In this document: piece by piece, positions 7,238 through 14,775 of the stretch
Position numbering within the stretch: position 1 is the first letter of the stretch
Layout of the letters: the number at the start of each line of letters is the position of its first letter
Source of the DNA: Halobium salinum
GTDB lineage: Archaea > Halobacteriota > Halobacteria > Halobacteriales > Haloferacaceae
Direction of reading: 5' to 3'
Length of the DNA stretch: 34,792 bases
NCBI RefSeq assembly: GCF_026586625.1
Contig: NZ_JAODIW010000006.1
Span: 870,267 to 905,058, forward strand
Translations under genes and position numbers: made by a program
Notes under the pieces: model-generated
Databases searched by the model: none
Told to the model about the DNA's origin: nothing
The model's input: only the letters and a program-made list of their open reading frames with translations

Positions 7238-8791
7238 ATGAGTATAATCAAAGAAATAGAGACCATCTCCGGATTCGATAGGAATCCGTCGGAGTCGGTC
7301 TCGGAGTACCTCTCCCGACTCGGTGCGGGTGCGGGAATCGACGAGGAGGAGGTGACGCGCGTCCGCGAGGCCGTCCACACCGAGATGTACTCGCCCGACC
7401 CCCTCCCCGAGGAGCGGCGCGCGACGGTCGAGTCGTTCGCCGAGGCGGTTTCGGAGCGGGCGTCGCCGGCGGACGTGGAACCCGACGCCGGGGTAGCGGG
7501 TGGGTCGGCCGCGTCGACCGGGTCGACCGGGTCGACCGGACCGGCCGCCGCCTCGGGGGACGATGGCGTCGGCGCCGGACCGACTGCCACCGAGCGGTCG
7601 GCGAACGATGACGGGTCGGTGGCCGGAACCCTGGAGTCGGCCGCCGCACGCTGGGACCGGGCGTCGAAGTCCTCCCGACGGAAGTTCCTCTCCGGCGCCG
7701 GCGTCGTCGGCGTCCTCGCAGTCGGCGGGGCGGCCGCCGGAATCGGGGCGCTCGGCGGGTCCGGCGACGGGAACGGGACGGCCGCACTCGGCAACGCGTC
7801 GTCGGCCACGGCGACCGGGTCGACGACGGCCGACGAGCCGACCGCCGACGCGACGGGGTCGGCGGACGACGACGGGAGTGAGGGCGAGGTCGCCACCGAG
7901 CCCGCGGAGCGAACGTCTCTCTCCGAGGCCGACCTGCGGTTCGAGGAGTTCGACCTCGCCGAACTCGAGCGGTCGTCGTGGCCACAGGAGGTGCCCGCGG
8001 AGTGTCAGTACGGCGCCGAGGAGCTCTCCTCGATGCCGGACCTCGTCTATCGGGACGGCGACACCGGGTTCGACCCCTTCGCCTCCGCGCGGACGGTGCT
8101 CGGCCTCCTCCGCTGCTACGAGCTAACCGAGGAGCCCGCCTACCTCGACAAGGCGATGTCGATGGGCACGGCGCTCCACGAGGCCGGCGAGGCATACGAC
8201 GGCGGGCTGTTCTTCCCGCACGAGTTCCCGGTCGAACCCCACGTCGACGCCGACTGGACGGTTCGGGAACCGTGGTACTCGGCGACGACACAGGGCCTCG
8301 CGCTCAGCGCGTTCGCGCGGCTGTACGTCGACGGCGGCGGGGAGTCGGCGGGGCGCTACGGCGTGGACGTGCTTCGGTCGCTCGACAGCATCGTGACCCG
8401 TGCGGACGGACCGGTCGCCGAGAACCCGTGGGGCGCCTGCCTCGACGACGAGGGGTACCTCTGGCTGGAGAAGTACGCTCAGCTCCCGGCGAGTCACGTG
8501 TTCAGCGGCCACAACGTCGCCGCGTGGGGGCTGTACGAGATGTGGCTCGCGTACGGGAGCGAACTCGCGCGGGACCTGTTCCGGGCGAGCGCGACGACGA
8601 CGAAGGCCCGGGCCGACGCGTTCCGTAACGAGGGCGGGGTGAGCGACTTCTGTCTGGCACACGGCGTCCAGCGCCCCGAGTACCACCGGCTCCACGTCGA
8701 CCAACTCGGGACGTACCACGAGCTCACCGGCGACGACGCGTTCGCGGCCGCCGCCGAGCGCTTCGCCGAGGACTACGACCCCTCGGCGTAG
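7238..8791 (+). CDS. D-glucuronyl C5-epimerase C-terminal domain protein with internal twin-arginine-like segment
   Basis: Encodes 517 residues in three parts. Residues 1-80 are an acidic helical N-terminus. Residues 80-140 are a Ser/Thr/Gly/Ala-rich linker. At 146-151 comes SRRKFL followed by a hydrophobic Gly/Ala/Val stretch to about 172, which looks exactly like a Tat signal but sits 145 residues in. After another Thr/Ser/Asp linker, residues about 240-517 resemble the (alpha/alpha) C-terminal domain of glucuronyl C5-epimerases (WYSATTQGLALSAFARLY, EGYLWLEKY, HVFSGHNVAAWGLYEMW, YHRLHVDQL, TGD). Those enzymes convert glucuronate to iduronate within polysaccharides; the substrate here is unknown. 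The topology suggests a cytoplasmic N-terminal domain and an outward epimerase. The start has an AT-rich box (near 7202) about 36 bases upstream. No glycosyltransferase is nearby. Confidence 0.75.
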   Translation: MSIIKEIETISGFDRNPSESVSEYLSRLGAGAGIDEEEVTRVREAVHTEMYSPDPLPEERRATVESFAEAVSERASPADVEPDAGVAGGSAASTGSTGSTGPAAASGDDGVGAGPTATERSANDDGSVAGTLESAAARWDRASKSSRRKFLSGAGVVGVLAVGGAAAGIGALGGSGDGNGTAALGNASSATATGSTTADEPTADATGSADDDGSEGEVATEPAERTSLSEADLRFEEFDLAELERSSWPQEVPAECQYGAEELSSMPDLVYRDGDTGFDPFASARTVLGLLRCYELTEEPAYLDKAMSMGTALHEAGEAYDGGLFFPHEFPVEPHVDADWTVREPWYSATTQGLALSAFARLYVDGGGESAGRYGVDVLRSLDSIVTRADGPVAENPWGACLDDEGYLWLEKYAQLPASHVFSGHNVAAWGLYEMWLAYGSELARDLFRASATTTKARADAFRNEGGVSDFCLAHGVQRPEYHRLHVDQLGTYHELTGDDAFAAAAERFAEDYDPSA

Positions 8792-8848
8792 CGGCGTAGT
8801 GGGGCCTCGTGGCCGTCGCGACCGCGCGTTCCCGTTCCCGGCGTCCGC

Positions 8849-8968
8849 TCAGAGGGGAACGAGACCCGTGAGCACGTACAGCGCGGCGAGCGTCAGCATG
8901 GCGACGAAGATGAACGCGAGGAGGTAGTCGAACGTCCCCTCGGGCGTCCCGGTTCTCGGGAGATGCAT
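8849..8968 (-). CDS. 39-residue single-span membrane microprotein (copy A)
   Basis: A short ORF of 39 residues starting MHLPRTGTPEG, with one hydrophobic span at about residues 15-33 and ending GLVPL. The TATA-like sequence GTTATG (minus strand, about 8992-8997) is centred 26 bases upstream of the ATG, as expected for a leaderless gene. It aligns without gaps to the other 39-residue ORF at 9088-9207: over residues 15-39, twelve positions are identical (Y15, L16, A18, F19, V22, A23, L27, A28, L30, V32, V37, P38). Matching length, strand and promoter geometry argue that both are real. Function is unknown; a small accessory subunit of a membrane complex is one possibility. Confidence 0.65.
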   Translation of the reverse strand: MHLPRTGTPEGTFDYLLAFIFVAMLTLAALYVLTGLVPL

Positions 8969-8991
8969 ACCGGAGATACGTCACGCGAGCG

Positions 8992-8997
8992 CATAAC
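8992..8997 (-). promoter_or_regulatory. TATA-like box for microprotein A
   Basis: The minus-strand GTTATG is centred 26 bases before the ATG at 8968. Confidence 0.45.
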
Positions 8998-9087
8998 GCG
9001 CTCGTCGACGGGCGATACGTGTTCGACTCCCTCTTCGAGCCGCCGAGGTCGGGTCGGCCGCGGTGCGACTCGGCACTGGCGGTCGGC

Positions 9088-9207
9088 TCAGATGGGGACG
9101 ACGGCGCCGACGACTGCGAGGGTGGCGAGGCTGACGAACGCGACGGCGGTGAAGGCGGCGAGGTACTCGGCCAACTCCCGCGTCTGTGTGCTGACTCGGA
9201 CGGTCAC
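9088..9207 (-). CDS. 39-residue single-span membrane microprotein (copy B)
   Basis: Encodes 39 residues from a GTG at 9207 (MTVRVSTQTRE), with one hydrophobic span at about residues 15-37 ending VVPI. An in-frame ATG at 9246 would add 13 residues. The GTG is preferred because a TATA-like box at 9231-9236 is centred 26 bases upstream of it, and because this start makes the protein the same length as the homologous microprotein at 8849-8968, with which it aligns gap-free. It lies 146 bases beyond the end of the MFS transporter gene on the same strand but seems to have its own promoter. Confidence 0.6.
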   Translation of the reverse strand: MTVRVSTQTRELAEYLAAFTAVAFVSLATLAVVGAVVPI

Positions 9208-9230
9208 AGGTCGAGCTACGACGCCGAGCC

Positions 9231-9236
9231 GTATCA
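9231..9236 (-). promoter_or_regulatory. TATA-like box for microprotein B
   Basis: The minus-strand TGATAC is centred 26 bases before the GTG at 9207 and supports that start over the ATG at 9246. Confidence 0.4.
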
Positions 9237-9353
9237 GTAGGCGCATCGTGCCGCGCGGCAACGCGACCGGAAAGCCGCGGTATCGAGAACGTACCGAACG
9301 GCGTCGGCCGCGTCGGCGTCGGTCGACGCGGACTTCTCGCGCTCTCGGGCCCG

Positions 9354-10730
9354 TCAGTCCTCGCTCCCGACCGCGGCCCCCTCGACCTGCCGCTCGCCGC
9401 TGGGACCCGGACCGGAGAGCGCGAGGGCGGCGCCCCCGGCGAGGAGCGCGAGCACGGCACCGAGGCGGAACGTCGTGGGCCAGCCGTACCCGCTCACGAG
9501 CAGGCCGGTGACGGCGCCGCCGAAGACGCCGCCCCACATCTTCCCCGAGTACAGCAGCGCGTAGTTCGCGGAGGAGTTCTCCTCGCCGTAGTAGTCGGCG
9601 ACGACGGCGGGAAAGAGGGTGTACTGCGGGCTCCAGAAGAACGTCGCCACCACGACGGCGGCGAGGAAGCCGAGCCGTGAGCCGAGGAGTCCGAACTGGA
9701 CGACCGCGAACAGTCCGAGGCCACAGAGTGTGAACGACGCCGCCATCGCCCGCCGGCGGTCGAGGCGGTCCGATAGTTCGCCGAGCAACAGCCGACCGAC
9801 GCCGCCGGCGATGGGGAGGAGAATCGCGGAGGCAGTGGCCGTCACGGCGTCGAGGCCGACCGCCTGCGCGAAGGAGACGATTTTCGCGGTGAGCATCAGT
9901 CCGGCGCCGCTGACGGCGACGAACATCCCGTACATCAGCCAGAACTGCCACGTGCCGAGCATCTCGCGCCAGTGGTAGTCGCGGGCGCCGCCGGCGCCGT
10001 CCCCGTCCCCGCTCCCGTCGTCCGCCGCGGCGTCGAGGTCGGCGCGTCGGCGCTCGAACCACGACTCCGGCGGGTCGCGAAGCACGAGGGCGGCGACGAG
10101 GATAGCGACGCCGATGACGATGCCCATGTTGCGCAGGACGGCGCCGTAGCCGCCGACCGTCGCGTTCGCCCGGACGTAGGGGACGAACAGGGCCGCGCCG
10201 GCCGCGAACGCCATCGTCCCGGCGCCGGCGGTGAGCCCCTTGCGGTCGGGGAACCACTTCAGCGCCGTGTTCACCGAGATGGTGTAGACGATGCCGACGC
10301 CGAGCGCCCCCAGCGAGTAGAGCAGGTACAGCTCCCAGACGGCGGTGGCGTACGAGAGCAGGTAGTACGCCCCGCCGGCGAGGACGGCCGCCGCGACGGT
10401 GAGCAGTCGGGGGCCGTGGCGGTCGCGCCACCAGCCGACGGGGAACTGCGACCCCGACTGGACGATGACGAACAGCGTGAACACCAGTCCGAGCTGTGAG
10501 AGCGGGACCCCGAGGTCGCGCCCGAGCGGCCCCTCGATGGACGACCAGACGTACTGGTACGGGCTGACGACCGCCATCGCGAGCGCGGCGGCGACGACGA
10601 GCCACCAGCGGGAGAACCCGAGGTGCTCGCGGGCGCGGGCGCCGTAGTCGACCTCCGATAAGGGGGTGTCGGACTCCGGCACGGATGCGTCGGACTCCGA
10701 CGTGGGGGCGTCGGCTGTGTCGTCGCCCAT
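9354..10730 (-). CDS. MFS transporter, OFA (oxalate/formate antiporter)-like
   Basis: A 458-residue major facilitator with twelve predicted spans. An acidic 40-residue N-terminal tail precedes the first span (SRWWLVVAAALAMAV). Family features include SPYQYVWSSIEGPL in the first loop, the loop 2-3 motif GWWRDRHGPR, and a central acidic Gly/Asp loop near residues 225-255. The N-terminal pattern resembles OFA-family members, which exchange carboxylates; the substrate is unknown. The gene starts one base after the stop codon of gamma-glutamyltransferase, so the two are translationally coupled. That suggests import or export of a gamma-glutamyl compound or its product, which is inference. Confidence 0.85.
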   Translation of the reverse strand: MGDDTADAPTSESDASVPESDTPLSEVDYGARAREHLGFSRWWLVVAAALAMAVVSPYQYVWSSIEGPLGRDLGVPLSQLGLVFTLFVIVQSGSQFPVGWWRDRHGPRLLTVAAAVLAGGAYYLLSYATAVWELYLLYSLGALGVGIVYTISVNTALKWFPDRKGLTAGAGTMAFAAGAALFVPYVRANATVGGYGAVLRNMGIVIGVAILVAALVLRDPPESWFERRRADLDAAADDGSGDGDGAGGARDYHWREMLGTWQFWLMYGMFVAVSGAGLMLTAKIVSFAQAVGLDAVTATASAILLPIAGGVGRLLLGELSDRLDRRRAMAASFTLCGLGLFAVVQFGLLGSRLGFLAAVVVATFFWSPQYTLFPAVVADYYGEENSSANYALLYSGKMWGGVFGGAVTGLLVSGYGWPTTFRLGAVLALLAGGAALALSGPGPSGERQVEGAAVGSED

Positions 10731-10731
10731 C

Positions 10732-12411
10732 TCAGTATCCGACCGTCTGGCCGTCCTTCCGGGGTTCGGTCGCGCCCGAGAGGGTGCCCGAGTCGTTGCG
10801 GACGACCTGTGCGCCGCCGAACAGCCCGCCGGGCAGGATTCGCACGTCGTGGCCCTTCCGGACGAGTTTCGTCGGGACGCCCTCGGCCATGCGCTCCTCG
10901 ACGGCGAGACTGCCGTCCTCGCGGTAGCGCCAGCGCGGCTCGTCGAGTGCGGTTTGGAGCGGGAGGTCGTAGTCGACGACGTTCGAAATCAGCTGGACGT
11001 GGCCCTGTGGCTGCATGTACCCGCCCATCACGCCGAAGCCGAGCCAGTCGTCCGGCCCGAGCTTCGCGAGTGCCGGGACGAGGGTGTGGAACGGCCGCTT
11101 GCCCGGTTCGAGACGGTTGGGGTGGTCGGGGTCGAGCGAGAACGACGCGCCCCGATTCTGGAGTGCGATGCCGGTGTCGCCGGCGACCAGCCCGGAGCCG
11201 AAGCCGGCGAAGCGGGAGTTGATGTAGGAGACGACGTTCCCCTCGTCGTCGGCGACACAGAGGAGGACGGTGTCCGCGTCCTCCGCGTTGGCGTCCGGGA
11301 CGCCGAAGGAGGCGTCGACCGGCGTGTCGCCGACCTTCTCGGCGCGCTTTCTCGCCCACGAGTCGGACGCGAGCGGCGGAACCTCCTCGTACTCGGGGTC
11401 GGTGATGTAGCGGTGGCCGTCGTGGAAGGCGAGCTTCGTCGCCTCCGCGAAGGCGTGAACGCGCTCGGCGGAGTGGAGGTCGTGGTCGGCGGCACCCACC
11501 TCCTCTGCGATGTTGAGTGCTTCGAGCGCGATGAGCCCCTGGTTGTTCGGCGGGAGTTCGTACACTTCGGCGCCGTTGTACGTCGTCGACACGGGGTCGA
11601 CGAACTCCGGCTCGAAGGCGGCGAGGTCGTCGGTCGTGAGGAAGCCGCCCTGGTCCTGCACCTCGCTCGCTATCTGCTCGCCGACCTCGCCCTCGTACAC
11701 CACGTCGGCACCCTCGTCGGCGATGCGCTCCATCGTCGCGCCGAGTTTCGGGAGGGTGACCGTCTCGCCGACCGTCGGCGCGCGGTCCTCGTGGAGGAAC
11801 GCCTCGCGGGCGTGGGTGTCGGTGAAGAGGTCCTCGCCGTGGCGCCACTGGCTGGCGATGACCTCGGTGACGGGGTACCCCTCCGTCGCGTAGCGGATGG
11901 CCGGCCCGAGGGCGTCGGCGAGCGTCAGCCGACCGAGTTCCTCGACCGTCGTCTCCCAGCCGCGGGCCGTCCCGGGGACGGTGACCGTGTGCGCGCCGAT
12001 ATCGGGCATCGTCACGTCGGCCGGGTCGAGCGGCCCGTCGCCGTCGGGACCCCCCTCGCCCTCCTCGCCACCTCGGCCCCGCCGGTAGTTCCCCTCCGGC
12101 CCGTCGGCCGCTACGGCCTCGCGGACGTTCTCGACGGTCGCGTCGGCGGGTGCGCCGCCGCAGGAGCGCATGGCGCCGACCTCGCCGTCGGCGGTGCGAT
12201 ACAGGGCGAACACGTCGCCGCCGAGCCCGGTGCTCGTGGGTTCGACGACGTTGAGCGCCGCGGCGGTCGCCACGGCCGCGTCGAAGGCGTTTCCGCCCTC
12301 TCGCAGGGTCTCGATGCCCGCCTGCGCCGCGAGCGGCTGGCTCGTCGAGACGACTCCGCGCTGTCCGTAGACGGTCGAGCGTCGCGACCCGAACCGGTCG
12401 ATATCTACCAT
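10732..12411 (-). CDS. ggt: Gamma-glutamyltransferase / gamma-glutamyl hydrolase
   Basis: A 559-residue Ntn-hydrolase-superfamily proenzyme. The N-terminal part has GGNAFDAAVATAAALNVVEP (39-58) and STGLGGD (60-66), typical of GGT. T381 in DADTVLLCVADDEGN is the expected self-cleavage site and new N-terminal nucleophile. FGSGLV (404-409) and MGGYMQPQGHVQ (462-473) complete the active site. An acidic Gly/Glu insertion lies near 108-129. No signal peptide or Tat motif is seen, so it is probably cytoplasmic, unlike most bacterial GGTs. It would release glutamate from gamma-glutamyl peptides; gamma-glutamylcysteine is the main thiol reported in halobacteria and is a candidate substrate. A TATA-like CTTAGA near 12437 supports the ATG at 12411. 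It is followed immediately by the MFS gene. Confidence 0.93.
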   Translation of the reverse strand: MVDIDRFGSRRSTVYGQRGVVSTSQPLAAQAGIETLREGGNAFDAAVATAAALNVVEPTSTGLGGDVFALYRTADGEVGAMRSCGGAPADATVENVREAVAADGPEGNYRRGRGGEEGEGGPDGDGPLDPADVTMPDIGAHTVTVPGTARGWETTVEELGRLTLADALGPAIRYATEGYPVTEVIASQWRHGEDLFTDTHAREAFLHEDRAPTVGETVTLPKLGATMERIADEGADVVYEGEVGEQIASEVQDQGGFLTTDDLAAFEPEFVDPVSTTYNGAEVYELPPNNQGLIALEALNIAEEVGAADHDLHSAERVHAFAEATKLAFHDGHRYITDPEYEEVPPLASDSWARKRAEKVGDTPVDASFGVPDANAEDADTVLLCVADDEGNVVSYINSRFAGFGSGLVAGDTGIALQNRGASFSLDPDHPNRLEPGKRPFHTLVPALAKLGPDDWLGFGVMGGYMQPQGHVQLISNVVDYDLPLQTALDEPRWRYREDGSLAVEERMAEGVPTKLVRKGHDVRILPGGLFGGAQVVRNDSGTLSGATEPRKDGQTVGY

Positions 12412-12484
12412 ACGTCGACCACGGCGTGCGCCCCTCTAAGTCGCGACCCCAACCTGTTTGGTGTCCTCGGTCCGAGTCGGGAGC

Positions 12485-13324
12485 ATGGACGAGGGCGCCG
12501 GGAACCGGGACGACCGAGACGTGCACGAGACCGACCGCCGCATGCGCGAGGTGGTGTTACTCGTCCGTCACCACGGAGAGCCGGAGAGCGACGTGAGCGC
12601 GGCGTACCCGAACGTCACGCTCCGCTCGCGTTCGTCGATGACGGGACGTGACGGACGTCGGAAACGGATCGTCGAGGTGACGGGGGACGAAGCGGAGATT
12701 CCGGCGTTCCTCGACGCGTTCGAGGCCGCAGAGTCCATCCTCGAGGTGGAGCCGCTGACGGAGCCGGGTCGGCCGCGCGTGTACGTCGCGGTGACGGTCG
12801 ACGCGACCCGGTGGGACAGCATCTCGGAGCGGCTCTCCGAGTTGGGGGTCCACTACCGGAACGGGACGACCATCTCCGCGGGGTGGGAGCGATGGACGCT
12901 GTACCTCCGACCCGACGAGTCCACGGCGACGGTGCGAGAGTCACTCGAGGCCGCGGGCAACGAGACGGAACTCGTCCGGGACGTGGGGCTGGGGTCCGTG
13001 GACGCCGGCGGACGACTCGACGCCCTCGACCTGCGCGAGCGCCTCACCGACCGCCAGCGCGAAGTCCTCCTGCTCGCCGTCGACCGCGGGTTCTACGGAC
13101 CGGACCGAACGGTCTCGTTGGACGAAATCGGCGCCGAACTGGGTGTGACGAAGACGACCGCGTGGGAGCACCTCCAGCGCGCCGAGGGGAAAGTGATGGA
13201 GGCGCTCGAAGGCGCTCTGCGGGAGACGCCGGAGTCCGAACAGAATCGGGAGTCGGAGTCGACGCTGTCCCCGGAGTCGGAGCGGGAGGCCGACGCGAGT
13301 TCGGAGTCGGAGACGGAGAACTGA
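12485..13324 (+). CDS. HTH-10 family (bacterio-opsin activator type) transcriptional regulator
   Basis: Encodes 279 residues. The C-terminal HTH-10 domain is at 187-236: LTDRQREVLLLAVDRGFY, then SLDEIGAELGVTKTTAWEHLQRAE. A variable N-terminal ligand-sensing-like region (20-180) precedes it. The last 35 residues are an unusual Ser/Glu-rich tail. The ATG at 12485 is preferred; upstream GTG (12461) and TTG (12458) codons are in frame, and a weak TATA-like CTGTTTG lies about 28 bases before the ATG. It is divergent from ggt-MFS, with only 73 bases between start codons, so it may regulate that operon; this is inference from position. The downstream AI-2E family gene is on the same strand. Confidence 0.85.
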   Translation: MDEGAGNRDDRDVHETDRRMREVVLLVRHHGEPESDVSAAYPNVTLRSRSSMTGRDGRRKRIVEVTGDEAEIPAFLDAFEAAESILEVEPLTEPGRPRVYVAVTVDATRWDSISERLSELGVHYRNGTTISAGWERWTLYLRPDESTATVRESLEAAGNETELVRDVGLGSVDAGGRLDALDLRERLTDRQREVLLLAVDRGFYGPDRTVSLDEIGAELGVTKTTAWEHLQRAEGKVMEALEGALRETPESEQNRESESTLSPESEREADASSESETEN

Positions 13325-13371
13325 CCCCGACGAGGGTCGGGTTTCTTGGCCGTCGTCGTCGTCATCTCAGT

Positions 13372-14439
13372 ATGGACCTCGGTCGCCAGCGGACGTTCCT
13401 CCTCGCCCTCCTCCTCGTCTTCGGGGTACTCTCCGCCCTGCTCGTTCTCCCCTACCTCCAGTACGTCCTCGCGGCGTTGCTGCTCGGGTACGCCCTCCAC
13501 CCCCTTCACCGACGACTCGAACCGCGGGTCGGGTCGCGAGTCGCCGCCGGGGTGCTCATCGCCGCGACGGTGTTCGCCGTGCTGTTTCCCATCGCCATTC
13601 TGGCCCAAGTGGCGCTCAGCGGCGCCCGGAGCGTGTTCGAGACGATTACCGCCTACCTGGAGCAGGGGGAGTTGGTCCGGTGGCTGGAGGAGATGGGAGT
13701 TCAAGTTCCCGACCTCGTGGAGATGATCGGCAACGGCGGGTCGCTTCCGGTCGGCGGACTCGTCGGGGTGCTGGGCGGGCTGACGAACGCCGCCGTCGGG
13801 CTCACGGTGCTCGTGTTCGTCCTCTACTACCTCCTCACCACCGGCGACGCGCTGATGGCGTGGCTCCGACGGGTCACCCCGCTCACGCCCGCGGTGCAGG
13901 ACGAACTGTACGCCCGGGTCGACCGTCTCACCTGGGCGGCACTGGTTGTCAACGTCGTCGTCGCCGGCGTACAGGGGGTCCTCACCGGCATCGGGTTATG
14001 GGCGGTCGGCTTCCCCAACCCCGCCTTCTGGACGGTGATGACGACGCTGCTCGCGCTGTTGCCGCTCATCGGCGCCTCGGTGGTCTGGGCGCCCGCCGCG
14101 GTGTATCTCCTCTTCGTCTCCGACCCCCTCCACGGGGTCGCACTCGCGGCCTACGGCGCGCTCGTCGTGAGCCTCTCGGACAACTACCTCCGGCCGGTGC
14201 TCGGCGGCCACGAAGCGCGGCTGAACCCTGGACTGTTCGTCCTCGGCATCTTCGGTGGGACGGCGGCGCTCGGGTTCGTGGGCATCTTCTATGGACCCAT
14301 CGTGCTCGGGGCGTTGAAGGCGCTGGTGGAGGTGTACACGCGAGAGGAGTTTCCGGAGGGTGCGGCCGAGGCCGAGACGGAGATCATCGGCCCCACCCTG
14401 CCGGAGCAGGTAGGCGAGGGGACGGAGACGCCGGAGTGA
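13372..14439 (+). CDS. AI-2E family transporter (UPF0118)
   Basis: A 355-residue polytopic membrane protein. Paired spans occupy residues about 8-45 and 56-80. A soluble segment (85-135) holds the helix FETITAYLEQGELVRWLEEMG. A cluster of spans follows from 140 to 320, with the conserved GGHEARLNPGLFVLGIFGG and GFVGIFYGPIVLGALKALVE motifs of the family. Characterised members include the AI-2 exporter TqsA and Na+/H+ antiporters, so the substrate is unknown. The ATG at 13372 is 47 bases after the regulator's stop, with a TATA-like GTTTCTTG about 28 bases upstream. The frame continues upstream into the regulator gene, but that part is not real. The C-terminal tail is acidic. Confidence 0.9.
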   Translation: MDLGRQRTFLLALLLVFGVLSALLVLPYLQYVLAALLLGYALHPLHRRLEPRVGSRVAAGVLIAATVFAVLFPIAILAQVALSGARSVFETITAYLEQGELVRWLEEMGVQVPDLVEMIGNGGSLPVGGLVGVLGGLTNAAVGLTVLVFVLYYLLTTGDALMAWLRRVTPLTPAVQDELYARVDRLTWAALVVNVVVAGVQGVLTGIGLWAVGFPNPAFWTVMTTLLALLPLIGASVVWAPAAVYLLFVSDPLHGVALAAYGALVVSLSDNYLRPVLGGHEARLNPGLFVLGIFGGTAALGFVGIFYGPIVLGALKALVEVYTREEFPEGAAEAETEIIGPTLPEQVGEGTETPE

Positions 14440-14775
14440 GTGGAGTCCGGCGGTGGTGGCTCTTGACTGGGACCCGTCTACTCTGACTCGCTCGAAGGCG
14501 CACGAAATCGCACACGTCCTCTCCGCACCGCACTTTGTCGATTATCCGGATTGGGAGTTCGCATATGAAATAGCGGCACGGAGCAGACGAACTCGACCTC
14601 TGCTGGGCCGGTTGTTGCTCGTTCCGGTCGTTTTGCACACGCTGAGTTAATTAGAGTGTGCAATTCGAGGTGTGTCCGTTTTGCGAAGTGAGTCCCCGTG
14701 GGGTTAGCTTGGGAGAAAACAAGTTGCGAGAAGGAGTGATTGCTATCGGTATAGAGTTACTCAGAGCGTAGCAGA
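14440..14775. other. Non-coding left edge of the accessory island
   Basis: A 336-base gap in which base composition shifts from G+C-rich to AT-richer, around 14480-14650. Short open frames exist on both strands, but none has a convincing composition or promoter. It contains the inverted repeat at 14633-14663 and two copies of CGTTTTGC about 50 bases apart (14629 and 14678). Confidence 0.6.
14633..14663. repeat. Perfect 8-bp inverted repeat with 15-base spacer
   Basis: TTGCACAC at 14633-14640 pairs with GTGTGCAA at 14656-14663. The spacer is AT-rich. It lies at the composition boundary of the island and could be a protein-binding or recombination site or a weak hairpin. Confidence 0.5.

Noticed and set aside
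12811-14439. Long plus-strand frame joining the regulator region to the AI-2E gene
   Set aside because: The first 187 codons overlap the HTH-10 gene in another frame and are Arg/Gly low-complexity; the AI-2E protein begins at 13372.
14453-14650. A 65-codon plus-strand ORF at the left edge of the island
   Set aside because: No TATA box, no recognisable pattern and overlap with an equally plausible minus-strand frame.
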